Source of the DNA: Desulfohalovibrio reitneri
GTDB lineage: Bacteria; Desulfobacterota; Desulfovibrionia; Desulfovibrionales; Desulfovibrionaceae
Direction: 5' to 3'
DNA length: 64,000 nt
Assembly: GCF_000711295.1 (NCBI RefSeq)
Contig: NZ_JOMJ01000003.1
Coordinates: forward strand, 1,005,001 to 1,069,000
Positions 40,899 through 50,597 of this stretch are shown one piece after another. The notes beneath the pieces are model-generated. The model searched no databases, was not told where the DNA came from, and worked only from the letters and a program-made list of their open reading frames with translations. The position numbers were made by a program, and so were the translations under genes. Position 1 is the first letter of the stretch. Each line of letters opens with the position of its first letter.

Positions 40899-43583
40899 AT
40901 GGGCAAACAACGCGGCCGCAGACATTCCCGGCGCATCCAGGCCGAAACCATCATTACCGGACACACCAACGCGGACTTCGACTGCCTCGCCGGCATCGTG
41001 GCCGCTGGTCGGCTCTACCCGGGCGCGGTGCTGGTGTTTCCCGGCTCGCAGGAAAAGACGCTGCGCAATTTCTACCTGCAAAGCGCCTTCTACATGTTCA
41101 ATTTCGTTCCGGCCAAGGACATTGACCCGGACTCCGTGAAACGCCTTGTCGCGGTTGACACGCGGCAGCGGTCCCGCCTGCCACACATCTCGGAGGTCCT
41201 GAACAAACCCGACCTCGACATCCACTTGTACGACCATCACCCTGACTCCGACGAAGACCTTAAAGGATCACTTGAAGTGGTCGAGAGCTGGGGGTCGTCC
41301 GCGGCAATCATTACTCTTCGCATCAAGGAAACCGGCGGCGACCTGACTCCGGAGGAGGCCACTGTCATCGGCCTTGGACTGTACGAGGACACCGGCACCC
41401 TGACCTTCAACTCCACCACGGAAAACGACCTCCTGGCCGCGGCATGGCTTCGCTCCAAGGGCATGGATCTGGGCGTCATCTCCGATCTGTTGTCCCGCGA
41501 CCTGACCGCTGAGCAAGTGCGTTTGCTCAATATGCTTCTGGACAACGCCCAAACCCACGACATCAACGGCATGGAGGTGGTGCTTGCGGAGGCGGATTCC
41601 GCGGAATACGTAGGCGATTTCGCCCTGCTGGCCCACAAAATGATGGAGATGGAGCACATCCGCGTACTTTTCGCCATGGGCCGCATGAAAGACCGGATCA
41701 CAGTGGTGGCCCGTTCCCGCTCCGCGGACGTGGACGTGGGCAGGATTTGCGAGTCCCTTGGCGGCGGAGGGCATCCCTACGCCGCGTCCGCCTCCATCAA
41801 AAACAAGACTCTGCACGAGGTGCGGGAAGAACTGTTCGCCCTCCTCTACTCCGAGATCAATCCGGAAGTGCGGCTGGCCGCCATCATGTCCTCTCCCCCC
41901 GTGACCATACTCCGCACCTCAACCATCGCCGAGGCTTCCGAAATCATGGTGCGTTACGGCCTCAAGGCGCTTCCAGTGCTGGACAGGGAGGACGGAGAGG
42001 TTGTCGGCCTCATCGAACACGAAGTGGCGGACAAAGCCCTTTCCCACCACTTGGGAGAAGTCCAGGTGCGGGAATACATGGGCCGTGACCTGATCATGCT
42101 GCCACCCGAAACCGATCTATACAGGGCCATGGAGCTCATTCTCGCCCAGCGCCAGCGGCTGGTGCCGGTTGTGGACGATGGCTCTCTCGTCGGTGTGGTT
42201 ACACGCACGGACCTCATCAACATCCTCGTTGAGGAGCCCGCCCGCATTCCGGAAAAACTTATTCCCGAGCGCAAGCGGGAGAGAAGCATCAACGGGGTGC
42301 TTCGCGACAGACTGCCAGAGGAGGTGCAGCAACTGCTTCGATTGGCCGGTGAAATGGGCGAGGGAATGGGCTACCAGACCTACGTGGTCGGAGGCTTTGT
42401 GCGCGATCTGCTGCTGGGCAAGCCTAACTTCGACGTGGACCTGGTGGTCGAAGGAGACGGCATTATTTTCGCCCGACGCCTGGCCGCGGAACTTGGCGGC
42501 CGGGTCAAGGCGCACCAAAAGTTCAAAACGGCCGTGGTCATCCTGCCCGACGGCCGGCACGTGGACGTGGCAACAGCCCGGTTGGAATACTACGAATACC
42601 CGGCCGCGCTGCCCACTGTGCAGCTTTCATCCATCAAAATGGATTTGTACCGCCGCGACTTCACCGTCAACGCCCTTGCTGTACGGATCAATCCGGAGTC
42701 CTACGGCAAGCTGGTGGACTTCTTTGGCGCGCAACGCGACCTCAAGGACAAGGTGATACGGGTGCTCCACTCCCTCTCCTTTGTGGAGGACCCCACGCGC
42801 ATACTCCGGGCCGTCCGCTTCGAGCAGCGCTTCGGGTTCACCATGGGCGGGCAGACGGAGCGCCTCATCAAAAGCGCCGTCAATATGCAATTCTTCCAGA
42901 AGCTTTCTGGTTCGCGTATTTTCAACGAACTCAAGCTGATCTTCAAGGAGCGGCGAGCCAAGGCGAGCATCCTGCGCATGGAGGAACTGGGGCTGTGGGG
43001 GCAATTGCATCCTGATTTGCGCGTCACCCCGAAAATGCGGGAAATGCTCGACAGCTTGGAAGAGGTGCTTGACTGGCGTCGGTTGCTTTACCTTGCCGAG
43101 CCCGAGCCGGAACCCTGGAAGGCATGGCTGTTGTGCCTAGTGCGCGACCTGGACGCGGATGGTGTGGATGCCCTGGTGGAGCGTCTCAGCTTTTCCAAGC
43201 GTGATCGCAAGGAGTTTTCCGACCTTCGCGCCGCGGTCAATGAAGCCTTTCATGCCATATCCCGCTGGATCGGCAAGGAAGGCCCCCTCTCCGAATTGTA
43301 TTTCCTGCTTGAAAAAGTTCCCGAGGAAGGGGTTCTCTACCTCATGGCCCGCTCCACACGGGAGGAAATACGCAAGGGTATTTCCCTGTATCTTTCCAGA
43401 CTCCGGGAAGAGGGACTGGACATTGACGGCGAGGACCTCAAACAGCTCGGCGTCCCTCCCGGCCCCCGGCTGGGTGAGATTCTGCGGCTCGTGCAGGCGG
43501 CCAAGGTGGACGGCCGGGCGGATTGCCGCGAAGAACAGCTTTCCCTGGCCAGGCGTCTGGTCTCGGGAGTGGAGGCCGGTTGA
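40899..43583 (+). CDS. DHH-CBS-tRNA nucleotidyltransferase/poly(A) polymerase fusion
   Basis: The 894-aa protein fuses several domains. A DHH phosphoesterase part (about 16-315) shows GHTNADFDCLAG, VAVDTRQR, DHHPDSDED and GGGGHPYAASASI. Two CBS domains (about 330-460) follow. A class II nucleotidyltransferase comes last (GGFVRDLLLGKPNFDVDLVV near 498, RRDFTVNALAV, and an RNA-binding region with FVEDPTRILRAVRFEQRFGF). In bacteria with this layout it adds A residues, or C, to tRNA 3' ends. The DHH domain may remove nucleotides; this is inference. It starts at 40899 after CTAGG. Confidence 0.9.
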   Translation: MGKQRGRRHSRRIQAETIITGHTNADFDCLAGIVAAGRLYPGAVLVFPGSQEKTLRNFYLQSAFYMFNFVPAKDIDPDSVKRLVAVDTRQRSRLPHISEVLNKPDLDIHLYDHHPDSDEDLKGSLEVVESWGSSAAIITLRIKETGGDLTPEEATVIGLGLYEDTGTLTFNSTTENDLLAAAWLRSKGMDLGVISDLLSRDLTAEQVRLLNMLLDNAQTHDINGMEVVLAEADSAEYVGDFALLAHKMMEMEHIRVLFAMGRMKDRITVVARSRSADVDVGRICESLGGGGHPYAASASIKNKTLHEVREELFALLYSEINPEVRLAAIMSSPPVTILRTSTIAEASEIMVRYGLKALPVLDREDGEVVGLIEHEVADKALSHHLGEVQVREYMGRDLIMLPPETDLYRAMELILAQRQRLVPVVDDGSLVGVVTRTDLINILVEEPARIPEKLIPERKRERSINGVLRDRLPEEVQQLLRLAGEMGEGMGYQTYVVGGFVRDLLLGKPNFDVDLVVEGDGIIFARRLAAELGGRVKAHQKFKTAVVILPDGRHVDVATARLEYYEYPAALPTVQLSSIKMDLYRRDFTVNALAVRINPESYGKLVDFFGAQRDLKDKVIRVLHSLSFVEDPTRILRAVRFEQRFGFTMGGQTERLIKSAVNMQFFQKLSGSRIFNELKLIFKERRAKASILRMEELGLWGQLHPDLRVTPKMREMLDSLEEVLDWRRLLYLAEPEPEPWKAWLLCLVRDLDADGVDALVERLSFSKRDRKEFSDLRAAVNEAFHAISRWIGKEGPLSELYFLLEKVPEEGVLYLMARSTREEIRKGISLYLSRLREEGLDIDGEDLKQLGVPPGPRLGEILRLVQAAKVDGRADCREEQLSLARRLVSGVEAG

Positions 43584-43653
43584 GCCCGCCGCCCTTGCCC
43601 TTCGGGGCTGGCGCGTGTATTGAATCCCTTTTCGCGCCATGCGGAGAGAAGAA

Positions 43654-44121
43654 ATGAATCAGGAAAGATACATAGCGGTCATCGGCGACGGCAGCCACGC
43701 ACCTCACGCTGAGCAAACCGCCAAGAAGCTCGGCCAAATGCTGGCGGATGCGGGATTCACCCTCGTTTCCGGAGGCCTCAAGGGCGTCATGAGCGCGGCC
43801 AGCGAGGGGGCCCGTGAACGGGGCGGGCACACCGTTGGCCTTTTGCCCGGGCTGGACCGCGAGGACGCCAACGAATTCATCGAGGTCCCCGTGGTCACGG
43901 GACTCGGCCATATGCGCAATTTCCTTGTGGTGGCCAATGCCGATCTGGTCATCGCGGTCGAAGGAGGCTGGGGGACGCTCTCCGAGCTGGCCCTGGCCAA
44001 GAAGATCGGCAAGACGGTCATCGCCATCGGCCGCTGGAGTTCAATCGATGGGGTTCTCCCCGCTGACGATCCGGCCATGGCGGTCGACCTCGCCAAAAAG
44101 TGTTTCGCGGAGGAATATTAA
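43654..44121 (+). CDS. TIGR00725 (LOG-like) family protein
   Basis: The 155-aa protein has a Rossmann-type LOG/SLOG pattern: YIAVIGDG, LVSGGLKGVMSAASEGA, GLGHMRNFLVVANADLVIAVEGGWGTLSELALAKKIGKTVIAIG. The PGGxGTxxE motif of cytokinin-activating LOG enzymes appears as EGGWGTLSE. Activity is unproven for this branch. The start at 43654 follows GGAGAG; an ATG at 43639 is also in frame. It overlaps the HIT gene by one base, and leads a seven-gene operon ending at 50559. Confidence 0.87.
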   Translation: MNQERYIAVIGDGSHAPHAEQTAKKLGQMLADAGFTLVSGGLKGVMSAASEGARERGGHTVGLLPGLDREDANEFIEVPVVTGLGHMRNFLVVANADLVIAVEGGWGTLSELALAKKIGKTVIAIGRWSSIDGVLPADDPAMAVDLAKKCFAEEY

Positions 44122-44594
44122 TGGAGGTGCTTTGGGCGCCCTGGCGCATGGACTACATTCTCGGCCCCAAACCGGACGAATGCGTCTTCTGCCTGCCGGA
44201 AACCACCGAAGAAGACGAGGAAAGGCTTGTGCTCCACCGGGGCGAGCTTGCCTACGTCATCATGAACAAGTATCCATACAACAACGGCCATCTCATGGTC
44301 GCTCCCTTCAGGCACGCGAGTTGTCTGACGGAACTCAGCCGCGAGGAAGCCAACGAAGTCATGGAACTTGTCACACGCAGCGTCGACGCCCTGAACAGGG
44401 CCTTTTCCCCGGAAGGCGTCAACGCGGGGCTAAACCTCGGTGATGCCGCCGGAGCCGGCATCGCCGCCCACCTGCATTTCCAGATAGTCCCCAGGTGGAA
44501 CGGCGACGCCTCGTTTATGGCTGTATTCGCTGAAACACGCGTCATCCCCGAACATCTGCTCGCCACGTACAACAAGCTCAAGCCGTTTTTTTAA
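44121..44594 (+). CDS. HIT-family hydrolase/Ap4A phosphorylase-like protein
   Basis: The 157-aa protein has a histidine-triad segment AGIAAHLHFQIVPRW. The third histidine is replaced by glutamine (HxHxQ), as in GalT- and Ap4A-phosphorylase-like branches. CVFCLPE near the N-terminus looks like a zinc site. It probably cleaves dinucleoside polyphosphates. Start 44121 is a clean ATG after GGAGGAATATTA and overlaps the previous stop. Confidence 0.88.
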   Translation: MEVLWAPWRMDYILGPKPDECVFCLPETTEEDEERLVLHRGELAYVIMNKYPYNNGHLMVAPFRHASCLTELSREEANEVMELVTRSVDALNRAFSPEGVNAGLNLGDAAGAGIAAHLHFQIVPRWNGDASFMAVFAETRVIPEHLLATYNKLKPFF

Positions 44595-44618
44595 GCCTTT
44601 CAAGCCAAGGAGAGAACC

Positions 44619-45029
44619 ATGCGTTACATCAAGGTCCTGCTGCTCGCCCTGCTCTTCGTCGTGGCCATGATTTTCTTCATACAGAACACGCCGGTTCTCT
44701 CTCAGGATATTCAGCTCAAGCTGGAAGTCCTGCAGTGGAAGTGGGTTTCCGTGCCCATGCCTATCTACCTGTTTGTTCTCATCGCCTTTTTGGTGGGCGC
44801 CGTGCTGTCCACGCTCTACTTCCTTGTGGACAAGATTCGCTCCGGCTCGGAGTTGAAAGCCGCCCAGTCCAAGGCCAAGCGGCTTGAAGGCGAAGTGGCC
44901 GAACTGAAGAAAAAGCAGGAGACCGCTTCCTCCTTCTCTTCCTCCAGGCCGAGCTTCGGCTCTTCCGCCACCCCCGCCGCCGGTTCCTCGGATTCCTCTG
45001 GTGAGGACGAGGAACAATCCGGGGCCTAA
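44619..45029 (+). CDS. LapA-like DUF1049 membrane protein
   Basis: The 136-aa protein has two membrane helices (about 1-24 and 50-72), a short periplasmic segment (NTPVLSQDIQLKLEVLQWKWVSV) and a coiled coil (about 80-100). A Ser/Pro/Glu-rich tail follows. This is the LapA (YciS) pattern. It lies directly before the LapB-like gene, the pair known to adjust LPS synthesis in E. coli through LpxC. Confidence 0.85.
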   Translation: MRYIKVLLLALLFVVAMIFFIQNTPVLSQDIQLKLEVLQWKWVSVPMPIYLFVLIAFLVGAVLSTLYFLVDKIRSGSELKAAQSKAKRLEGEVAELKKKQETASSFSSSRPSFGSSATPAAGSSDSSGEDEEQSGA

Positions 45030-45044
45030 CGGACCGGAGACGGC

Positions 45045-46157
45045 ATGGCGCCGTGGTCTTGTTTTCGGGACATCTTCGGGGAGGGGGCGGAGCACGAGGG
45101 GCTTGGCCTCCTGCCCACCAGCGAGGGATATCCCGATCCTTCCCGGGACACTCTGGCGGCCATAGGTGAATTGAGCCGGGCGGTGGAGAGCAACCCGGAC
45201 GCCTTTGAAATCTATCTCGCCCTGGGAAACCTGTTCCGCTCCCAAGGAGAGCTTGAGCGGGCGGTCCATCTCCGCGGCAACCTCATATCCAAGCCGGGCC
45301 TTGAGAACCATCTCAAGGCCCGGGCTTTTTATGAACTCGGGCGCGACTACAAACGCGCCGGCTTCATGGATCGCGCCCTTGAGGCGTTGGGAAAGGCCGA
45401 GAAACTGGCCGACACGGATCCGATCATCCGCTTCGAGCTGGCTCGGCTGTATGCGGAAACCGGAGAAATGCGGCGAGCCGCGGATTTGTACGGCGAACTC
45501 GGGCACTCCCTGGCACAGGCTCACTACCTCGTTCGCTTGGCAGGAGAACGCTTCTCGCGCGAGGACGAGCAAGGCGGACGGGAGTTGTTAGACAAGGCGC
45601 TGGAGGTCTACCCGGGCGCGGTGGAAGCCTGGACCGAGTTGCTGCTGCTCGACTTGCAGACAGCCTCTGGCGAGGACATCGCGGAGAGGCTCCGCGCGGC
45701 GCTTGGGGAAGTTTCCGTCGACCTTCGTTTTGTCCTCCTGGAAATGCTGCTTCGCTTTCTGGACGACGGGGTGGGTGCGCCTCTGGATCAGCGGGCCGCG
45801 GAGCATCTTCTTGACGTGCTCCGCGAACGGGAACCAGCAGCCCTCATGGAGTACTATTCCGGGCTGATATCCCTGCGCTGCGGCATCCGCGACGAAGGGC
45901 TGGACAGGCTTGAGCGGGCCGTGGTTTTGCAACCGGATTTCTGGCCCGCGAGATTGGAACTGCTCTCCCTGACCCTGCCTGAGCAGGGAGTTGGTCCCGT
46001 ATTGCGTGAGCAGTTGGACTTCTTCTTGTCCACGGCAAGGGCTGTCAAAAGATACGTTTGCCGTGTTTGCGGCCTGCGCAATCCCGGTGTGTTCTATGTC
46101 TGCCCCCGCTGCCAAAGCTGGCATTCCATCGGCTTTCGAATGCGTTTGAGCGAGTGA
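45045..46157 (+). CDS. lapB: LapB/YciM-like TPR protein with rubredoxin-type C-terminus
   Basis: The 370-aa protein has TPR repeats over about 35-330 and a C-terminal four-cysteine metal module (YVCRVCGLRNPGVFYVCPRCQSWHSI), as in LapB. Unlike E. coli LapB, it lacks an N-terminal membrane anchor in the visible frame, so it may depend on LapA. The pair probably controls LPS amount. The stop overlaps the mutS start in a TGATGA junction. Confidence 0.88.
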   Translation: MAPWSCFRDIFGEGAEHEGLGLLPTSEGYPDPSRDTLAAIGELSRAVESNPDAFEIYLALGNLFRSQGELERAVHLRGNLISKPGLENHLKARAFYELGRDYKRAGFMDRALEALGKAEKLADTDPIIRFELARLYAETGEMRRAADLYGELGHSLAQAHYLVRLAGERFSREDEQGGRELLDKALEVYPGAVEAWTELLLLDLQTASGEDIAERLRAALGEVSVDLRFVLLEMLLRFLDDGVGAPLDQRAAEHLLDVLREREPAALMEYYSGLISLRCGIRDEGLDRLERAVVLQPDFWPARLELLSLTLPEQGVGPVLREQLDFFLSTARAVKRYVCRVCGLRNPGVFYVCPRCQSWHSIGFRMRLSE

Positions 46158-48805
46158 TGACGTCAAAGACCAAGCTCACCCCCATGTTCGAGCAGTACCT
46201 CCGCATGAAGGAGGAACACCCGGATTCTCTGCTCTTTTTCCGCATGGGCGACTTCTACGAACTTTTTTTCGAGGATGCGGAAACCGCTGCCAGGGAACTG
46301 CAGATCGCCCTGACTTCCCGCAACCCCAATCAGGAGACCAGGGTGCCCATGTGCGGGGTGCCCCATCACTCCGCTGACAATTATATCAGCCAACTCCTGG
46401 GCAAAGGATACAAGGTGGCGGTCTGCGACCAGGTGGAGGACCCCAAGGAAGCCAAGGGACTGGTCAAACGGGCCGTGACCCGGGTGATGACCCCGGGTAC
46501 AGTGACCGAGGAATCCAATCTCGACGCCAAAGACCACAACTACTTGGCCGCCCTGCTTTTTGACGCGGGCTCCGGCACCGGAGCGGTTGCCTGGATCGAC
46601 TTCTCCACCGGCCAATGGAGCGGGTTCGAGTCCCGCAGCGAACCCGTCCTATGGCAGTGGCTGCAGAAAATGGACCCCTCCGAGGTTTTGCTTGCGGCCG
46701 GCACCGAGCCGCCAACCCAGTTCGCCGCTTCCGTGCGCGGGGCAACCCACGTGCCCCCCGGGGCCTTCTTCGACCGCAAGGGGGCGGAGCGCAAACTCAT
46801 GGAGGCCCAGGGGGTGACGGATCTGTCCGTGCTGGACCTGGCCGACAAGCCCCAGCTGGTGCGTGTTCTGGGCGGCCTGCTTACCTATCTCCGGCAGACG
46901 CAGATGCAGGACCCCAACCACCTGGGCACGTTCCAGCCCCTGAACCTGGGCAAGTTCTGCATCATTGACGAGATCACCGAGCGCAACCTGGAAATCTTCC
47001 GCACCCTGGATGGACGAATAGGTAAGGGAACCCTGCGTCACGCCGTGGACCAAACCCTCACGCCCATGGGCGGCAGACTGCTGGAGGAGCGGCTGAAGCG
47101 TCCCTGGCGGGACCCCGCGCCTATACGGCGGAGTTTGGACGCGGTGCAGCGCTTGGTGGATCGGCCGGACCCGCGGGCGGAACTTCGCTCACGACTTGGT
47201 GAAGTCTTCGACCTTGAGCGACTCTCCACGCGCGTTTTTCTGGGGCGGGCCACCCCCAAGGACTTGGCGGCCCTGCGCCACAGCCTGAGCCTGCTTCCCG
47301 GTCTGGCCGAAACCCTCCGGCGCGAGGCGGACGAATCTCCCCTGCCCGAGGCCATGGCCAAGATGGATCGGGACTGGGACGACATGGCCGACATCCGCGA
47401 GCTGCTGGAATCCGCACTGGTGGACTCCCCCCCGCCGGTCATTACTGAGGGGGGGCTCTTTCGAAAGGGGCATAGCGAGGAGCTGGATGAGCTGATCCGC
47501 CTCACCGACGAAGGCGAGGGGCTTGTCTCCGAACTGTTAAGGCGAGAGCGGGAACATACAGGCCAGCCCAAGCTGAAGCTCGGCTTCAACAAGGTATTCG
47601 GCTACTACTTCGAGCTTTCCCGCAGCCAGGCTGGCGAACTGCCCGGGCGGTTCAACCGACGGCAGACGCTGGTTAACGCGGAACGATTCATCACCGACGA
47701 ACTCAAGGAGCTTGAGGAAAAGCTGCTCAGCGCCTCGGACCAGCGGCGCGACCTGGAATACTCCCTGTTCATCGAGCTTCGGGAAAAGCTGGCCCGCGTT
47801 CGACCGCGATTTCTGGCCGTGGCCCGGGCCGTGGCAGAACTGGATCTCTGGCAGGGACTGGCCGAAGTGGCGCACTGCCAGGACTGGACCCGCCCAGCAC
47901 TCACCCCGGAGCAGGAACTCCGCGTGCGCTCCGGCCGGCATCCCGTGGTGGAGGCGGTGCAAGGCCGGGCCGGATTCGTGCCCAACGACCTGTCCATGGA
48001 GCCCGACTCGCGCCTTCTTATCATCACAGGGCCCAACATGGCGGGCAAATCTACTGTATTACGGCAGGCTGCCCTCATCGCCCTGCTCGCCCAGGTAGGC
48101 TCCTATGTGCCAGCCTCAGAAGCTACCGTGGGACTGGTGGACCGCATTTTCTCCCGTGTGGGCGCCTCTGACAACCTGGCCCAAGGACAGTCCACCTTCA
48201 TGGTGGAAATGACCGAAACGGCCCGCATCCTGCGGCAGGCCACCAAACGCAGCCTGGTTATCCTGGACGAGATTGGCCGGGGAACCGGAACGTTCGACGG
48301 CATGGCCCTCGCCTGGTCCGTTGTTGAGGAGCTATCCAGGCGGGGAAGCGGCTCCATCCGAACCCTTTTCGCCACCCATTACCATGAATTGACAGTGCTC
48401 GAAGGGCATGTGGAAGGGGTGCGCAACTACAACATCGCGGTCAAGGAATACAAAGGCGAGATGATCTTCCTGCGCCGACTGGTCCCCGGCCCGTCCGACA
48501 AAAGCTACGGGGTGGAGGTTGCCAAACTCGCCGGAGTGCCGCACAACGTGGTGCAGCGCGCCAAGACCATTCTGGGGGAGCTCGAGCGGTCGCGTGGCGA
48601 GGATTCAACCGCATCCCGCGCGGCTTTTGCCCGCCAAGCTCTTCTTCCCGGTCTGGCGCCCCCTGTGGAGCCGTCCGGGGATGGTACCGGCGACGAGGAA
48701 CACCCCGTCCTGTCGGAATTACGGGGTCTCTCGGTTGACGGTATCTCGCCCATGGCAGCGCTGCAACTCATCTATCAATGGAAAGACAGGCTGGACACCC
48801 AATGA
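46157..48805 (+). CDS. mutS: DNA mismatch repair protein MutS
   Basis: The 882-aa protein has the mismatch-binding Phe motif FFRMGDFYELFFEDA, followed by connector, lever and clamp domains. The ATPase has GPNMAGKST (about 622), SRVGASDNLAQGQSTFMVEMTE and LVILDEIGRGTGTFDGMALAW. It recognises base mismatches. The start at 46157 was chosen because it overlaps the lapB stop and matches the usual N-terminus MTSKTKLTPMFEQYLRMK. It overlaps the lipoprotein gene downstream by four bases. Confidence 0.97.
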   Translation: MTSKTKLTPMFEQYLRMKEEHPDSLLFFRMGDFYELFFEDAETAARELQIALTSRNPNQETRVPMCGVPHHSADNYISQLLGKGYKVAVCDQVEDPKEAKGLVKRAVTRVMTPGTVTEESNLDAKDHNYLAALLFDAGSGTGAVAWIDFSTGQWSGFESRSEPVLWQWLQKMDPSEVLLAAGTEPPTQFAASVRGATHVPPGAFFDRKGAERKLMEAQGVTDLSVLDLADKPQLVRVLGGLLTYLRQTQMQDPNHLGTFQPLNLGKFCIIDEITERNLEIFRTLDGRIGKGTLRHAVDQTLTPMGGRLLEERLKRPWRDPAPIRRSLDAVQRLVDRPDPRAELRSRLGEVFDLERLSTRVFLGRATPKDLAALRHSLSLLPGLAETLRREADESPLPEAMAKMDRDWDDMADIRELLESALVDSPPPVITEGGLFRKGHSEELDELIRLTDEGEGLVSELLRREREHTGQPKLKLGFNKVFGYYFELSRSQAGELPGRFNRRQTLVNAERFITDELKELEEKLLSASDQRRDLEYSLFIELREKLARVRPRFLAVARAVAELDLWQGLAEVAHCQDWTRPALTPEQELRVRSGRHPVVEAVQGRAGFVPNDLSMEPDSRLLIITGPNMAGKSTVLRQAALIALLAQVGSYVPASEATVGLVDRIFSRVGASDNLAQGQSTFMVEMTETARILRQATKRSLVILDEIGRGTGTFDGMALAWSVVEELSRRGSGSIRTLFATHYHELTVLEGHVEGVRNYNIAVKEYKGEMIFLRRLVPGPSDKSYGVEVAKLAGVPHNVVQRAKTILGELERSRGEDSTASRAAFARQALLPGLAPPVEPSGDGTGDEEHPVLSELRGLSVDGISPMAALQLIYQWKDRLDTQ

Positions 48806-49242
48806 GAATGTTTCGCTTCGCCCTGCTCCTTCTTTTTGTCGTGGCCCTCCTGGGCTGCGGGGCCAAGAAGCCGCCACGTGTGGCAACCGGTGAGGACATC
48901 TTCACGATTCAAGGAGCTACAGCGGTGCGCCAAGGGCCATGCGCCCTTCTGACAGCCCGCCTGGAGGGGGCTGTGGAACGGCTGGATTCCGTGGCCCTGC
49001 GAGTTGAGGACATGACCCTGAGCTGTCCCACCTGCCCGTTCCAGCCGCGCGAGCGATACGTGTACGAACTGGACGACCCGCGCCTGAACTTGGCGAATGG
49101 TCGCCTCGAACTGAGTTACTGCGGGCTGGAAGGTGGCAGGGAATACCGCTTCCAGCTTGAGGGAGTGAATGAACTGCGAGGTGTCACTCCGGGTATTTCC
49201 CAGGTTATGGCGCCCGGCACCGCTGACGAAAAAACACCTTGA
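48802..49242 (+). CDS. Predicted lipoprotein, 146 aa, function unknown
   Basis: The protein begins MRMFRFALLLLFVVALLGCGAKK, a lipoprotein signal with lipobox LLGC. Beyond a short linker it has strands and a CPTC pair (SCPTCPFQPRERYVYEL). No family is recognised. It overlaps the mutS stop (ATGA) and precedes lysA by 13 bases in the same operon. A similar small lipoprotein often precedes lysA (YifL/LptM), but this protein is much longer, so I do not equate them. Confidence 0.8.
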   Translation: MRMFRFALLLLFVVALLGCGAKKPPRVATGEDIFTIQGATAVRQGPCALLTARLEGAVERLDSVALRVEDMTLSCPTCPFQPRERYVYELDDPRLNLANGRLELSYCGLEGGREYRFQLEGVNELRGVTPGISQVMAPGTADEKTP

Positions 49243-49255
49243 GGAGCAATTTCGG

Positions 49256-50500
49256 ATGAATCATTTCCAATACCGCGACGGAGTCCTGCACGCGGAAGAG
49301 GTGCCGGTGCGCACCCTTCTGGAGGAGTATGGTTCCCCCCTGTACATTTATAGTTCTGCCACATTCCGCCGCCATTTCAAGGCGTTCGATTCGGCCTTCG
49401 AGGGGCTCGACCACCTGACCTGTTATTCGGTCAAGGCTAACTCCAACGTCCATATTCTGAAGATGCTCGGTGAGATGGGCGCGGGCACGGACATCGTCTC
49501 CGGCGGGGAATTGCACCGGGCCATGGCCGCGGGTATCAAGCCAGAAAAGATCGTTTACTCCGGCGTGGCCAAGACCGCCCTTGAGATTAGACAGGCGCTG
49601 AGTGCGGGCATTCTCATGTTCAACGCGGAATCCCTGGACGAACTGCGCCTCATCGATTCCGTGGCCCGCGACATGGGTAAAGTGGCTCCGGTCGCCCTGC
49701 GGATCAATCCCGACGTGGATCCGCAGACCCACCCCTACATCTCCACAGGCATGAAAAAGAACAAGTTCGGCCTGGACATGGAGACCGCTCTTGAAGGGTA
49801 CCGCCTGGCCAAGGACGCCGAGGGGCTGAACCCCATCGGCATTGATTGTCACATCGGCTCGCAGCTCACCTCCATCGCCCCCTTCCTGGAAGCCCTGGAC
49901 AAGGTGCTTGCCTTTGTGGAGCGGCTCAAGGAGATGGGGCTTGAATTGAGCTACATGGACCTCGGCGGCGGCCTGGGGATCACCTACGACGAGGAAGAGC
50001 CACCGCATCCCAAAGAGTTCGGCCAGGCGTTGAGCGAACGGCTCAAGGGTGTGGGGTTGAAGATCATCCTCGAGCCCGGGCGTGTCATCGCGGGTAACGC
50101 CGGTATTCTGGCATTCCAGGTTATCTACACCAAGGAATCCGAGATCAAGAAGTTCCTCATTGTGGACGCGGCAATGAACGATCTTGTCCGTCCTTCCCTG
50201 TACGGCTCCTACCATCGCATCGCCGAAGTGGAACCCAAAGGGAGACCGATGGAGACCGTAGACGTGGTCGGCGGCATCTGCGAAACCACAGACTTCCTGG
50301 CCAGTGACCGCGACCTTCCTTGGGCTGAACAAGGCGAATACCTGGCAGCCTTTTCCGCAGGGGCGTACGGCTTTACCATGGCCTCGCAGTACAACTCACG
50401 GCCAAGGCCGGCCGAGGTTCTGGTGGATGGTGACTCCTCGCGCCTCATCCGCCGCCGAGAAACCTACCAGGACCTCATTGCGCCCGAAACCAACTTGTAA
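49256..50500 (+). CDS. lysA: Diaminopimelate decarboxylase
   Basis: The 414-aa PLP enzyme makes L-lysine from meso-diaminopimelate. It has the PLP lysine K60 (CYSVKANSN), HIGSQLTSIAPF, MDLGGGLGITY, LEPGR and GGICETTDFLA with the catalytic cysteine. The length is typical. GAGGAG precedes the start. It is the last gene of the operon and is followed by a terminator. Confidence 0.96.
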   Translation: MNHFQYRDGVLHAEEVPVRTLLEEYGSPLYIYSSATFRRHFKAFDSAFEGLDHLTCYSVKANSNVHILKMLGEMGAGTDIVSGGELHRAMAAGIKPEKIVYSGVAKTALEIRQALSAGILMFNAESLDELRLIDSVARDMGKVAPVALRINPDVDPQTHPYISTGMKKNKFGLDMETALEGYRLAKDAEGLNPIGIDCHIGSQLTSIAPFLEALDKVLAFVERLKEMGLELSYMDLGGGLGITYDEEEPPHPKEFGQALSERLKGVGLKIILEPGRVIAGNAGILAFQVIYTKESEIKKFLIVDAAMNDLVRPSLYGSYHRIAEVEPKGRPMETVDVVGGICETTDFLASDRDLPWAEQGEYLAAFSAGAYGFTMASQYNSRPRPAEVLVDGDSSRLIRRRETYQDLIAPETNL

Positions 50501-50523
50501 CGAGGCTTCGAAAGAGTACGCGC

Positions 50524-50559
50524 AAGGCCCCGGCTCCAAGCTTGGAACCGGGGCCTTTC
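50524..50559 (+). terminator. Terminator after lysA
   Basis: GGCCCCGG (50526-50533) and CCGGGGCC (50548-50555) form an eight-pair stem with a 14-base loop, followed by a short TTTC. It lies 25 bases after the lysA stop. The T-run is short, so efficiency is uncertain. Confidence 0.65.
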
Positions 50560-50597
50560 ACCTCTCCAGGGGATGAGTCTCTCAAGGACAAAGCGGG

